Source of the DNA: an uncultured Lachnospiraceae bacterium
GTDB taxonomy: Bacteria; Bacillota; Clostridia; Lachnospirales; Lachnospiraceae
Assembly (NCBI GenBank): GCA_949502235.1
Contig: CATBDC010000018.1
Span: 1 to 64,000, forward strand
Length of the DNA stretch: 64,000 bases
Direction: 5' to 3'
This document shows, piece by piece, positions 19,593 through 29,148 of this stretch (positions are counted from its first letter, which is position 1; the number at the start of each line of letters is the position of its first letter). Under the pieces are notes generated by a model. That model worked only from the letters and a program-made list of their open reading frames with translations. It was not told where the DNA came from and searched no databases. The position numbers and the translations under genes were made by a program.

Positions 19593-20678
19593 ATGGATAA
19601 GAAATTAAGAGTAGGAATTTTAGGAGCAACAGGAATGGTGGGGCAGAGATTTATTTCCCTGCTTGAGGATCACCCCTGGTTTGAGGTGGTGACCGTGGCA
19701 GCAAGCCCCCGTTCTGCCGGAAAGACTTATGAGGATGCGGTGGGAGAACGCTGGAAGATGAAAAAGCCTATGCCGGAGGGGGTAAAAAAACTGACTGTTT
19801 CCGATGTAAACGAGGTGGAGAAGGTTGCTGCCACCGTAGATTTTGTTTTCAGTGCAGTGGATATGTCCAAGGATGAGATCCGCGCAATTGAGGAGGCTTA
19901 CGCGAAAACAGAAACGCCGGTTGTATCAAACAACAGCGCCCACAGGTGGACACCGGATGTTCCAATGGTCATACCGGAGATTAACCCGGAGCATTTTGAG
20001 GTGATTAAGGATCAGAGGAAGCGTCTTGGAACGACAAGAGGGTTTATTGCAGTAAAGCCCAACTGTTCTATCCAGAGCTATGCGCCCTGCCTTGCGGCAT
20101 GGAAGGAATTCGGCCCAAAGGAGGTTGCTGCCACAACTTATCAGGCCATTTCAGGGGCCGGGAAGACCTTTAAGGACTGGCCGGAGATGGTGGAGAATAT
20201 TATCCCGTATATCGGCGGCGAGGAGGAGAAAAGTGAGCAGGAGCCTTTGCGTGTATTAGGACGTGTAGAGGGCGGACAGATTGTGAAGGCGGCGCTCCCG
20301 AAGATTACATGTCAGTGCATCCGCGTGCCGGTGCTTGACGGGCATACGGCGGCAGTTTTTATTAATTTTGAAAAGAAGCCCTCTAAAGAGGAGCTGATTA
20401 AGAAGCTTGTAAGCTACAAAGGCTTTCCTCAGGAGGAGAACCTGCCAAGCGCACCAAAACAGTTTATCCGGTATCTTGAGGAGGATAACCGCCCCCAGGT
20501 AAGCCTGGATGTGGATTATGAAAATGGAATGGGTATCTCTATAGGACGTCTCCGTGAGGATACTCTGTTTGATTACAAATTTGTGGGCCTTTCCCACAAT
20601 ACGGTAAGAGGGGCGGCAGGCGGTGCAGTTCTCTGCGCAGAGGCACTTACTGCGAAAGGATATATTCAGGCAAAGTAA
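19593..20678 (+). CDS. asd: Aspartate-semialdehyde dehydrogenase
   Basis: VGILGATGMVGQRFISLLEDHPWF; KPNCSIQSY. Confidence 0.93.
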   Translation: MDKKLRVGILGATGMVGQRFISLLEDHPWFEVVTVAASPRSAGKTYEDAVGERWKMKKPMPEGVKKLTVSDVNEVEKVAATVDFVFSAVDMSKDEIRAIEEAYAKTETPVVSNNSAHRWTPDVPMVIPEINPEHFEVIKDQRKRLGTTRGFIAVKPNCSIQSYAPCLAAWKEFGPKEVAATTYQAISGAGKTFKDWPEMVENIIPYIGGEEEKSEQEPLRVLGRVEGGQIVKAALPKITCQCIRVPVLDGHTAAVFINFEKKPSKEELIKKLVSYKGFPQEENLPSAPKQFIRYLEEDNRPQVSLDVDYENGMGISIGRLREDTLFDYKFVGLSHNTVRGAAGGAVLCAEALTAKGYIQAK

Positions 20679-20696
20679 AGATATGAGGTAAGAAGG

Positions 20697-22850
20697 ATGG
20701 ATATGAATATCTTAAATTATACGCAGAACCGGGAATTGTCTTGGCTTAAATTCAATCACAGAGTTTTGGAGGAGGCACAGGATCCGTCTGTGCCGCTTCT
20801 TGAACGCATGAAGTTTGTGGCTATATTTACAAGTAACCTGGATGAATTTTTTATGATTCGTGTGGGCAGTCTTTTTGACATGGCCCATACAGATGCAAAT
20901 ACAAAGGATGCCCGCTCAGGGATGACGCCAGGCGAGCAGTTAGAGCAGATTTTTGCGGAGGCAGCGCCTCTTTATAAGGAGAGGGATAAGACCTATGCGG
21001 AGATCAAAAAACAGCTTCACCCTTACGGGGTCTGCGGTCTTGATTTTAAGGAGCTTGAGCAGCAGGAGAAAAAGTATGTAAAAAAATATTTTAAGGATCA
21101 GATTCTTCCGGTGCTTTCCCCCCAGATTGTTGACGCGAACCATCCGTTTCCTCATCTTCTCAACAAGGAGATCTATGTGACGGCCACACTGAAATTAAAG
21201 GATAAATCGATGTTCGGCATTGTACCGGTGCCCCAGTTTGTGTCGGAGGTTCTGTATCTGCCGGGGCATGATATCAGGTATATCCGTATGGAAAAGGTTA
21301 TCGTGGAATTTTTGAACCTTGTATTTTCGCAGTATGAGGTGTCTGAACCCAATTCGATCTGTGTGACCAGAAACGCGGATGTGTCGCCTGATGATGAGTC
21401 GCTGGAGGTTAATGATGATTTCCGTTATCTGATGCAGCAGACGCTCCATAAGCGGCGGAGGATGTCGGTTGTGCGTCTTGAGACATCGGAAAAGCTGTCA
21501 CCGGAAAATGAAAAATATTTCTGTGATCGTTTTAAGATTAAGCCGAACCAGATTTTCAGGACAAAAACGCCTATGAAGCTGGCATATATGTTTGCTATAA
21601 GCGGGGAGCTCCCAGAGTCTATGAAGCGTTCCCTGACGTATACTCCTTTTTCGCCGCAGAATTCTCCCCGTGTACAGGAGGGGAATATGATGAAGCAGAT
21701 TAAGAGAAGGGATCTTTTGCTTTTTTATCCCTATGAAAGCATGAATCCCTTCCTGCGGCTTATTAAGGAAGCCTCCGCCGATCCGAATGTTATGACAATA
21801 AAAATTACCATTTACCGTCTGGCAAAAAAGGCAAGGCTGGTAGAATATCTCTGCGCAGCTGCGGAGAATGGGAAAGAGGTTACGGTCCTTATCGAGCTTC
21901 GCGCACGGTTTGACGAGCAGAATAATATTGACTGGTCTGAGCGGCTTGAGGAGGCGGGCTGCCGGGTAATCTACGGCTTTGAGGGATATAAGGTTCATTC
22001 CAAAATCTGCCTGATTACTTACAGAAACAGGAATGAAATCCAATATATTACCCAGATCGGTACGGGAAATTATAACGAGAAGACGGCAGCAATGTATACG
22101 GATCTTTCCCTCATGACGGCAGATCCGTCTATAGGAAAGGATGCATCGGAGTTCTTTAAAAATATGTCTATCGGGAACATTTCCGGCAGCTATGACCAGC
22201 TCATTGTGGCGCCTGCGGGGCTTAAGCAAAAGGTTCTTTATCTTATGGATGAGGAGATAAAAAAGGGAACAAACGGGCGCATTATCATGAAGATGAATTC
22301 CCTGACCGATGTAGACTTTATCAGGAAGGTGTCAGAGGCGTCCATGGCAGGCGTGAAGATTGATCTGATTGTAAGGGGAATTTGCTGCCTGCTTCCGGGA
22401 ATAGCGGGATATACGGATAATGTGCGGGTGACAAGCATTGTGGGAAGATATCTGGAGCACGCCCGGATTTTCAGCTTCGGTACAGGAGCCGGACAGAAGA
22501 TATATATCGGCTCTGCGGATATGATGACAAGAAATACCGAAAAGCGCGTAGAGGTGGCGGCTCCGGTATTTGATGAGAGAATTAAGAATCAGATTAACCA
22601 CTATCTGCGGATTATGCTCGGTGACAATGTGAAGGCAAGAGTACTCTTAAGCAATGGAAAGACGAGAAAGAAGGAACAAAAGGAGCCTGTAATTGATTCA
22701 CAGGCGGCGTTTATGGAAGAAGCAGTCCATGCAAGGCAGGAAATGCCGGCGCAGGATAAAAACCTTCTTAAGAGATTTAAGAGCCTGCAGAACGTGAAAG
22801 GAATAAAGGAGCTTCGCAGCAGGCTGCGTAAACACACAGACAGGAGTTAG
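20697..22850 (+). CDS. ppk1: Polyphosphate kinase 1
   Basis: NRELSWLKFNHRVLEEAQD; TSNLDEFFMIRVG; VHSKICLI; HARIFSFG. Confidence 0.96.
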   Translation: MDMNILNYTQNRELSWLKFNHRVLEEAQDPSVPLLERMKFVAIFTSNLDEFFMIRVGSLFDMAHTDANTKDARSGMTPGEQLEQIFAEAAPLYKERDKTYAEIKKQLHPYGVCGLDFKELEQQEKKYVKKYFKDQILPVLSPQIVDANHPFPHLLNKEIYVTATLKLKDKSMFGIVPVPQFVSEVLYLPGHDIRYIRMEKVIVEFLNLVFSQYEVSEPNSICVTRNADVSPDDESLEVNDDFRYLMQQTLHKRRRMSVVRLETSEKLSPENEKYFCDRFKIKPNQIFRTKTPMKLAYMFAISGELPESMKRSLTYTPFSPQNSPRVQEGNMMKQIKRRDLLLFYPYESMNPFLRLIKEASADPNVMTIKITIYRLAKKARLVEYLCAAAENGKEVTVLIELRARFDEQNNIDWSERLEEAGCRVIYGFEGYKVHSKICLITYRNRNEIQYITQIGTGNYNEKTAAMYTDLSLMTADPSIGKDASEFFKNMSIGNISGSYDQLIVAPAGLKQKVLYLMDEEIKKGTNGRIIMKMNSLTDVDFIRKVSEASMAGVKIDLIVRGICCLLPGIAGYTDNVRVTSIVGRYLEHARIFSFGTGAGQKIYIGSADMMTRNTEKRVEVAAPVFDERIKNQINHYLRIMLGDNVKARVLLSNGKTRKKEQKEPVIDSQAAFMEEAVHARQEMPAQDKNLLKRFKSLQNVKGIKELRSRLRKHTDRS

Positions 22851-22862
22851 ACAGGAAAATTT

Positions 22863-24896
22863 ATGGGAAAATCACTCTATATTGCAGAGAAGCCCAGTGT
22901 GGCGCAGGAATTTGCCAAGGCGCTAAAGCTTCATACGAGCCGCAGGGACGGATATCTGGAGTCTGAGGATGCGGTTGTAACGTGGTGTGTAGGCCATCTG
23001 GTTACCATGAGCTATCCAGAGGAATATGACGCTTCCATGAAACGGTGGAGCCTTGAGACACTGCCCTTTATCCCACAGGAATTTAAGTATGAGGTAATCC
23101 CGGCGGTGGCAAAGCAGTACCAGATCGTGGCAGGGCTTCTTAACAGAAAGGATATAGATACCATCTATGTGTGCACGGATTCCGGGCGGGAAGGGGAATA
23201 TATCTACCGTCTTGTAGAACAGCAGGCAGGAGTGCACGGAAAGGAAAGAAGAAGGGTCTGGATTGATTCCCAGACCGAGGAGGAGATTCTTAGGGGAATC
23301 CGGGAGGCAAAGGATTTAAAGGAATATGACAATCTTTCTGCCTCTGCCTACCTTCGGGCGAAGGAGGATTACCTGATGGGAATTAATTTCTCAAGGCTGC
23401 TTACCTTAAAATACGGGAACAGCATCTCAAATTACCTTGGAACAAAATATGCGGTCATTTCCGTGGGGCGCGTCATGACCTGTGTTCTCGGCATGGTGGT
23501 ACGCAGGGAACGTGAGATCCGGGAGTTTGTGGAGACGCCCTTTTACAGAGTGCTAAGCCATTCCGGGGAAAAGGGGCAGACCTTTGAAAGCGAGTGGAGG
23601 GCCGTAAAGGGCTCTAAATGGTTTGAATCCTTTGATTTATATAAGGAAAACGGTTTTAAGGAAAAAGAAAAGGCAGAGGAACTCATCCGCTTCTTAAAGG
23701 AGGAGCCGCCTGTAACCTGCACAGTAGAATTGGTGGAGAAGAAAAAGGAAAAGAAAAATCCGCCCTTGCTGTTCAACCTGGCCGAGCTTCAGAATGAGTG
23801 TTCCAGACGGTTTAAGATAAGCCCGGATGAGACACTTCGCATCGTCCAGGAGCTGTATGAGAAAAAGCTTGTGACCTACCCCAGAACAGACGCCAGGGTT
23901 TTATCCCAGGCCGTGGCAAAGGAGATACACAAGAATCTAAACGGTCTTATGAAATACGAGCCGGCAGTTCCTTACTTGAAAGAAATTGTAAGCTTTGGAA
24001 GCCATAAGAAAATCGGAAAAACAAGATATGTAAATGATAAGCAGATTACAGACCATTATGCGATTATTCCTACGGGACAGGGGCTGCATGCGGCAGAAAG
24101 CCTTTCTGGCATATCCCGGTCGGTCTATGACGTGATTGTAAGGAGATTTTTAAGCATCTTTTACCCGCCCGCCGTCTACCAGAAGGTGGCGGTTGCCACA
24201 AAAATACGGGGAGAATTATTTTTTGCTAATTTTAAGGTCCTGGCAGAGGAGGGGTATCTGAAGGTATCGGGCGTGCCGGGAAGGAAAGGAGATTCCGGCG
24301 GAAACGAGGATTCTTTCGAGAGAGATACAGACAGGGCGTTTTTTGAGAAGATACAGACGCTGAAAAAGGGTATGGTTCTTCCGGTACAGTCCCTTGAGAT
24401 TAAGGAAGGAAAAACCTCTCCGCCCAAGCGCTATAATTCCGGCTCCCTGATTCTTGCCATGGAAAATGCCGGGCAGCTTATTGAGGATGAGGAGCTGCGG
24501 GCCCAGATTAAGGGGAGCGGCATCGGCACCAGCGCTACCAGGGGTGAGATACTAAAGAAGCTTTTTAACAATAAATATCTGGTGCTGAACAAAAAAACAC
24601 AGGTTGTTACGCCTGCACTTTTGGGCGAAATGATATATGACGTTGTGGAAAATTCCATAAAATCCCTTTTAAATCCAGAGCTTACGGCGAGCTGGGAAAA
24701 AGGACTCACCTATGTGGCAGACGGAGAGATTACGTCAGAGGAGTACATGGGGAAACTTGACCGGTTTATTGTTACACGGACAGAAGGGGTAAAGGGTCTT
24801 GCAAACCAGAGGAAGCTTAAGGACTGCTATGACCGCGCCGCCAGATTCTACAAATCCGGCAGGGCGAAGGCTGCAGACCAGAAGCAGAAAAAATAA
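22863..24896 (+). CDS. topB: DNA topoisomerase III (type IA)
   Basis: SLYIAEKPSVAQEFAKAL; CTDSGREGEYIYRLV; LVTYPRTDARVL. Confidence 0.95.
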   Translation: MGKSLYIAEKPSVAQEFAKALKLHTSRRDGYLESEDAVVTWCVGHLVTMSYPEEYDASMKRWSLETLPFIPQEFKYEVIPAVAKQYQIVAGLLNRKDIDTIYVCTDSGREGEYIYRLVEQQAGVHGKERRRVWIDSQTEEEILRGIREAKDLKEYDNLSASAYLRAKEDYLMGINFSRLLTLKYGNSISNYLGTKYAVISVGRVMTCVLGMVVRREREIREFVETPFYRVLSHSGEKGQTFESEWRAVKGSKWFESFDLYKENGFKEKEKAEELIRFLKEEPPVTCTVELVEKKKEKKNPPLLFNLAELQNECSRRFKISPDETLRIVQELYEKKLVTYPRTDARVLSQAVAKEIHKNLNGLMKYEPAVPYLKEIVSFGSHKKIGKTRYVNDKQITDHYAIIPTGQGLHAAESLSGISRSVYDVIVRRFLSIFYPPAVYQKVAVATKIRGELFFANFKVLAEEGYLKVSGVPGRKGDSGGNEDSFERDTDRAFFEKIQTLKKGMVLPVQSLEIKEGKTSPPKRYNSGSLILAMENAGQLIEDEELRAQIKGSGIGTSATRGEILKKLFNNKYLVLNKKTQVVTPALLGEMIYDVVENSIKSLLNPELTASWEKGLTYVADGEITSEEYMGKLDRFIVTRTEGVKGLANQRKLKDCYDRAARFYKSGRAKAADQKQKK

Positions 24897-24912
24897 GGAG
24901 GTTATTTAATCT

Positions 24913-25584
24913 ATGAAGGAATTAACGGTGAAGGAGTTATACACTCTGGAGGAAACCATTGCAAAGGATATTTTTGAGGGAGTGACATACCCTTGGGAGG
25001 TGCTTCCGAAGATCAGCGAGTTTATCGTAAAGCTTGGAGAAACGCTTCCAGAGGAGGAATACGAGAAGAGGGGTGAGAATGTATGGATCGCAAAGTCCGC
25101 GAAGGTCTTTGATTCTGCATATATTAACGGCCCGGCCATTATCGGGAAAAATGCGGAGGTAAGGCAGTGTGCGTTTATCCGAGGCAATGCGATTGTAGGT
25201 GAAGGCGCAGTAGTAGGTAATTCTACGGAGCTTAAGAATGTGATTCTCTTTAACAAGGTGCAGGTTCCTCATTACAATTATGTGGGAGATTCTATTCTGG
25301 GCTACAAGGCTCATATGGGCGCAGGCTCCATCACCTCTAATGTAAAATCCGACAAGAAGCTGGTAGTCGTAAAGACCCCCCAGGGAAATATAGAGACGGG
25401 GATGAAGAAGTTTGGTGCCATGTTAGGCGATGAGGTAGAGGTAGGCTGCGGCACGGTGCTCAACCCGGGCAGCGTTGTAGGAAGTCATACGAATATCTAT
25501 CCCCTTTCCTCTGTGCGTGGATTTGTGTCGGCAGGCAGCATCTATAAGAGACAGGGCGAGGTTGTGGAGAAAATTGACGGTTAG
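24913..25584 (+). CDS. Left-handed beta-helix (GlmU C-terminal-like) protein
   Basis: Hexapeptide repeats (INGPAIIGKNAEVRQCAFIRGNAIVGEGAVVGNSTELKNVILFNK). Confidence 0.85.
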   Translation: MKELTVKELYTLEETIAKDIFEGVTYPWEVLPKISEFIVKLGETLPEEEYEKRGENVWIAKSAKVFDSAYINGPAIIGKNAEVRQCAFIRGNAIVGEGAVVGNSTELKNVILFNKVQVPHYNYVGDSILGYKAHMGAGSITSNVKSDKKLVVVKTPQGNIETGMKKFGAMLGDEVEVGCGTVLNPGSVVGSHTNIYPLSSVRGFVSAGSIYKRQGEVVEKIDG

Positions 25585-25594
25585 GGTATGATTA

Positions 25595-25647
25595 CAGGTC
25601 TGCGCATTTACTGCGCAGGACGTGAGAAAATGATTCAGGTGTCAACC
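25595..25647. repeat. Degenerate copy of dispersed hairpin repeat
   Basis: caggtctgcgcatttactgcgcaggacgtgagaaaatgattcaggtgtcaacc; CTGCGCA/TGCGCAG stem with tttac loop. Confidence 0.65.
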
Positions 25648-25666
25648 AATGATAGGAGGTACGATA

Positions 25667-26140
25667 ATGAGTGATAACTATGTGACATTTGAGATTGAAA
25701 AGGCAAAGCATATTGCGCTGGTAGCACATGACGGGAAGAAAAAAGAGCTGGTGGACTGGTGCGACAGGAATAAGGAGATTTTAAAGAGCCATTTCTTATG
25801 CGGAACCGGGACAACGGCCAGGCTGATTGCGGAAAAAACCGGGCTTCCGGTAAAGGGCTATAATAGCGGGCCTCTTGGCGGAGACCAGCAGATTGGGGCT
25901 AAGATTGTGGAGGGACAGATTGATTTTATGATTTTCCTCTGGGATCCGTTAGAGGCACAGCCCCATGATCCGGATGTAAAGGCTCTGCTTCGGATTGCGG
26001 TTGTGTATGATATTCCTATCGCAAATAATCTGGCTACGGCAGATTTTATGCTGAATTCCAGGTATATGACAGAGAGCTACAGCCGGAGAGTGCAGAACTT
26101 TAACAGGACTGTACAGGAGCGGGTGGAGAAGATGAAATAA
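25667..26140 (+). CDS. mgsA: Methylglyoxal synthase
   Basis: HIALVAHDGKKKELVDWC; GPLGGDQQIGAKI; FLWDPLEAQPHDPDVKALLR. Confidence 0.96.
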   Translation: MSDNYVTFEIEKAKHIALVAHDGKKKELVDWCDRNKEILKSHFLCGTGTTARLIAEKTGLPVKGYNSGPLGGDQQIGAKIVEGQIDFMIFLWDPLEAQPHDPDVKALLRIAVVYDIPIANNLATADFMLNSRYMTESYSRRVQNFNRTVQERVEKMK

Positions 26141-26164
26141 ATGTGTCTGTCCAGAATAATTCCA

Positions 26165-26594
26165 TCTGTACGGTTGGAATATCATTCGAAGGACGGAAGT
26201 TTTAAGATGCCCTTCCTAACGCAGATTGGGCAACACTCCGGTGAACTAACCGCTAACGGAGGCTAAGGAGTTCAGGAAAGCCTTCACTCCTAAGTCTCCA
26301 TAAGCGGTGGATTTCACCTTCATTAAAAACGCCCTCTGACGTCTGCTTATAGGAAGGGCATCTTAAAACTTCCTGTGCATCGAAAATCATGTTACATCAG
26401 CACAGATGGAGATTTTTCCAGTGCACAGGCAGTTCGGGGCAGTTCTTCCCCATACAGGCAGGGCAGCGCTCCGGTGAGCTAACGATTAACTCCGAGACTT
26501 CGTTAGCGGTTAGTTCACCGGAGTGTTGCCCAGTCTGCGTTAGGAAGGGCATCTTAAAACTTCCGTCCCCCGAACGATATCTCAACCGTACAGA
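26165..26594. repeat. Nested inverted-repeat block; outer arms 26165-26258 and 26501-26594 (94 bp each)
   Basis: Arms are reverse complements with 6 mismatches counted by eye, all transitions; contains the element at 26195-26373 and a 15-bp palindrome (26469-26483/26509-26523). Confidence 0.9.
26195..26373. repeat. Hairpin element copy 2: 23-bp perfect inverted arms plus structured core
   Basis: ggaagttttaagatgcccttcct (26195-26217) / aggaagggcatcttaaaacttcc (26351-26373); core 26240-26318 aligns with 45597-45673. Confidence 0.9.
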
Positions 26595-26623
26595 AATTGC
26601 CATTACCCGATTATCTCTTTGAA

Positions 26624-27396
26624 TTATACAGTCTGTTTCCTATACATATTAAAATATTCCTGGGCTCTTTGAAGAGAGACACCCAGTTTCCGCTGCAGGC
26701 GGCTTAGAATATCCTCTTCTGACAGGCCAAACTCAAAGCCTGAATCTATAATTTCTTCGGCTCTGCCTTCTTCTGCAATTTCGTCAAATAAAGTACACAT
26801 ACGCCCATCTCCTTTCTCAAAAGCATGATAATCAATGTTACTGTCAGTGGCACCGGCAACAGCCATTACGACAGATTTGCCGGTTTTATGTTCTTCACTG
26901 TATTGTATAGCCTTTTCTCTGGCTTCTTTCTTAGAAATGTGTCTGTCCAAAATAATTTCCATGAGCTTGAAGAAATCAATATTCTCCACATTATGGAAAA
27001 CAAAGTTATTTTTCCATGCTTCCACCAATAGAATTCTGTAGTCATTCACATATGCCGCAAACTATAGGTGCTGTAGTCATATCCCATAATCCTAAGAGGC
27101 ATTGCATAATCAATATATTTTTGAGATTCCTTTCCCAGCATGACAAATTCTATGCCGGTTTTAGAGGATTTCTTCCTGATTTTGATATTATCTCTGGAGG
27201 CTTTAATCGCCTCGGCATATTTCTTATGTTCCAGTATAGAGGATTCCTCTGTGTCAAGATCCATTAATTCGTCTGGTTTAATTATCTGTTGGCCTTTAAA
27301 TAGTACAGCATTAAAGAAATCTGCAAAGCGTACATTATTTCGCCAGTAATTTTTTAAAACAGTATCCGGGTTTAGAGCTTGTGTTTTTTGTGACAT
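26624..27396 (-). pseudogene. Rpn-type PD-(D/E)XK nuclease family transposase, internally deleted
   Basis: N-terminal part NPDTVLKNYWRNNVRFADFFNAVLFKGQQIIKPDELMDLDTEESSI and C-terminal part NDYRILLVEAWKNN...VVMAVAGAT in two abutting ORFs, middle missing. Confidence 0.75.
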
Positions 27397-27690
27397 TTTC
27401 CTGTCCTTTCTTTTGTCATTTAAAGTATACTATAGGGAGCGAAAGGAGTGCAATAGAAATCATATAATCTCTTCCTTAGAATCATCCCTGCTGTTACGGC
27501 ATCATAATCATAATAGGATTTATTCAGAGGATACTTCGAAAGAAGATTCCTGACGATTATCCGAAATTTGAAATACAAATGATTAAGATTCATAGATAGA
27601 ACTCTATGTCGATAGCTTAGCATATCCTTTTACAGAAGGCAACTTAATTTTTTCTTAAATTGGATTTGACTACTCCTGAAAATAGAAACA

Positions 27691-27719
27691 TTGACACTTA
27701 TGAGTATCCAAGGTATAAT
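27691..27719 (+). promoter_or_regulatory. Consensus sigma-A promoter for pepV
   Basis: TTGACA-17 nt-TATAAT. Confidence 0.85.
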
Positions 27720-27756
27720 ATAGCATATAGGTTGAAAAGCAGGAGGAGAAACAGGG

Positions 27757-29127
27757 ATGGATTATTCAGCATTGAGAGAAAAAATTAACAGCATGCAGGA
27801 GGAGATCTTAGAGGGAATCAGAAGCTGTATGCAGATTGAGAGCGTGGGAGGAGAGCTGGAGGAAGGCGCTCCCTACGGCAGAGGGCCGAAGGAGGCTTTG
27901 GATTTTGCACTGAATTTGGGGGAAAAGCTGGGTTTCAGAGCTGTAAATGTGGATGATAAGGCCGGATATATAGAAATGGGTGACGGTGAGGAAATGGCGG
28001 CGGTGCTGGGGCATCTGGATGTGGTTCCTGCAGGCGAAGGCTGGAGCCATCCGCCTTTTGGGGCAGAAATTCAGGATGGAATTCTCTATGGAAGAGGCGT
28101 TGTGGATGATAAGGGGCCGACCATCGGAGCTATTTATGCCCTGAAGGCGATAAGGGAGCTTGGGATTCAGACAGACAGGAGAATCCGCGTCATCTTCGGG
28201 ACGAATGAGGAACGGGGCTGTGATTGCATCAGGCATTATGTGAAAAGCGGACAGGAGCTTCCGGTTATGGGGATTACGCCGGATGCGGAATATCCCATGA
28301 TCTTTTTCGAGAAGGGGATGACAACAGTGATAGGAGGCCTTAAAAATCCTTCACAGGGGGAAATAAAGGTTCTGGAATTTACCGGAGGGACGGCGGCAAA
28401 TATTGTTCCCATGTACTGCAGGCTCGTGCTCGAAGGAGAACATGAAATACCGGAGACAGAAGGAGTTACGGTAAAGCACGAGAACGGAAATACAGTGATT
28501 GAGGCAAAGGGCGTAAGCGCCCATGCCAGTGTCCCGGAGCTTGGCGTTAATGCGGCGGTGCGCCTTTTGAAAGCGGTGCGGCCCCTGAAAACAGGCGGGG
28601 ATTTTCAGAAGCTTGCTGACTTCATCTGCAATGAAATAGGGGAGGAAACAAACGGGGAAGCTCTCGGTATCTGCTTTAGGGATGAAGAGACAGGGGAGAC
28701 AACTGTAAACCTGGGAGTTTTCTCTTATACAGAGGAGAAAATGTATCTGAACCTGGATATCCGTTATCCGAAAAACGAGAGGAAAGAGGATGTAACGGCT
28801 AAATTAGAGAAGGCGCTGTCAGACTACGGCCTGGAGCTTTTAGAGAGCCGTTCTACAGATATGCTTTATATACCGAAGGATTCAGAGCTTATACAGAAGC
28901 TTATGGCTGTTTATGAGGAAGGAACGGGAACGAGAGAGGAACCAAAGGCCATCGGCGGGGGAACCTATGCGAAAATGTTTTCCAATATGGCAGCATTCGG
29001 TCCGGCGTTTCCAGGAGATGCAGAGGCTGCGCATCAGCCGGACGAGAGAATGGAAATTGAAAAATTAATGAAATCCATCGGTTTAACAGCTGCCGCAATG
29101 GTGGAAATGGCAAAAAAAGCTGTGTAA
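27757..29127 (+). CDS. Dipeptidase PepV-like (M20 family)
   Basis: MAAVLGHLDVVPAGEGWSHPPF; GRGVVDDKGPTIGAIYALKAI; FGTNEERGCDCIRHY. Confidence 0.92.
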   Translation: MDYSALREKINSMQEEILEGIRSCMQIESVGGELEEGAPYGRGPKEALDFALNLGEKLGFRAVNVDDKAGYIEMGDGEEMAAVLGHLDVVPAGEGWSHPPFGAEIQDGILYGRGVVDDKGPTIGAIYALKAIRELGIQTDRRIRVIFGTNEERGCDCIRHYVKSGQELPVMGITPDAEYPMIFFEKGMTTVIGGLKNPSQGEIKVLEFTGGTAANIVPMYCRLVLEGEHEIPETEGVTVKHENGNTVIEAKGVSAHASVPELGVNAAVRLLKAVRPLKTGGDFQKLADFICNEIGEETNGEALGICFRDEETGETTVNLGVFSYTEEKMYLNLDIRYPKNERKEDVTAKLEKALSDYGLELLESRSTDMLYIPKDSELIQKLMAVYEEGTGTREEPKAIGGGTYAKMFSNMAAFGPAFPGDAEAAHQPDERMEIEKLMKSIGLTAAAMVEMAKKAV

Positions 29128-29148
29128 ACCGGACAGGCGGAGGGCAAA

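Noticed and set aside
21498-22229. 243-aa antisense ORF inside ppk1
   Set aside because: No family resemblance and fully overlapped by a clear polyphosphate kinase.
26389-26622. ORFs on both strands (26389-26622 + and 26397-26603 -) with similar SGELT...SSPE peptides
   Set aside because: Similarity on both strands is a by-product of the inverted repeat; no sign of a real gene.
27420-27623. 67-aa minus-strand ORF upstream of pepV
   Set aside because: No recognisable family, biased composition, no clear RBS; treated as non-coding.
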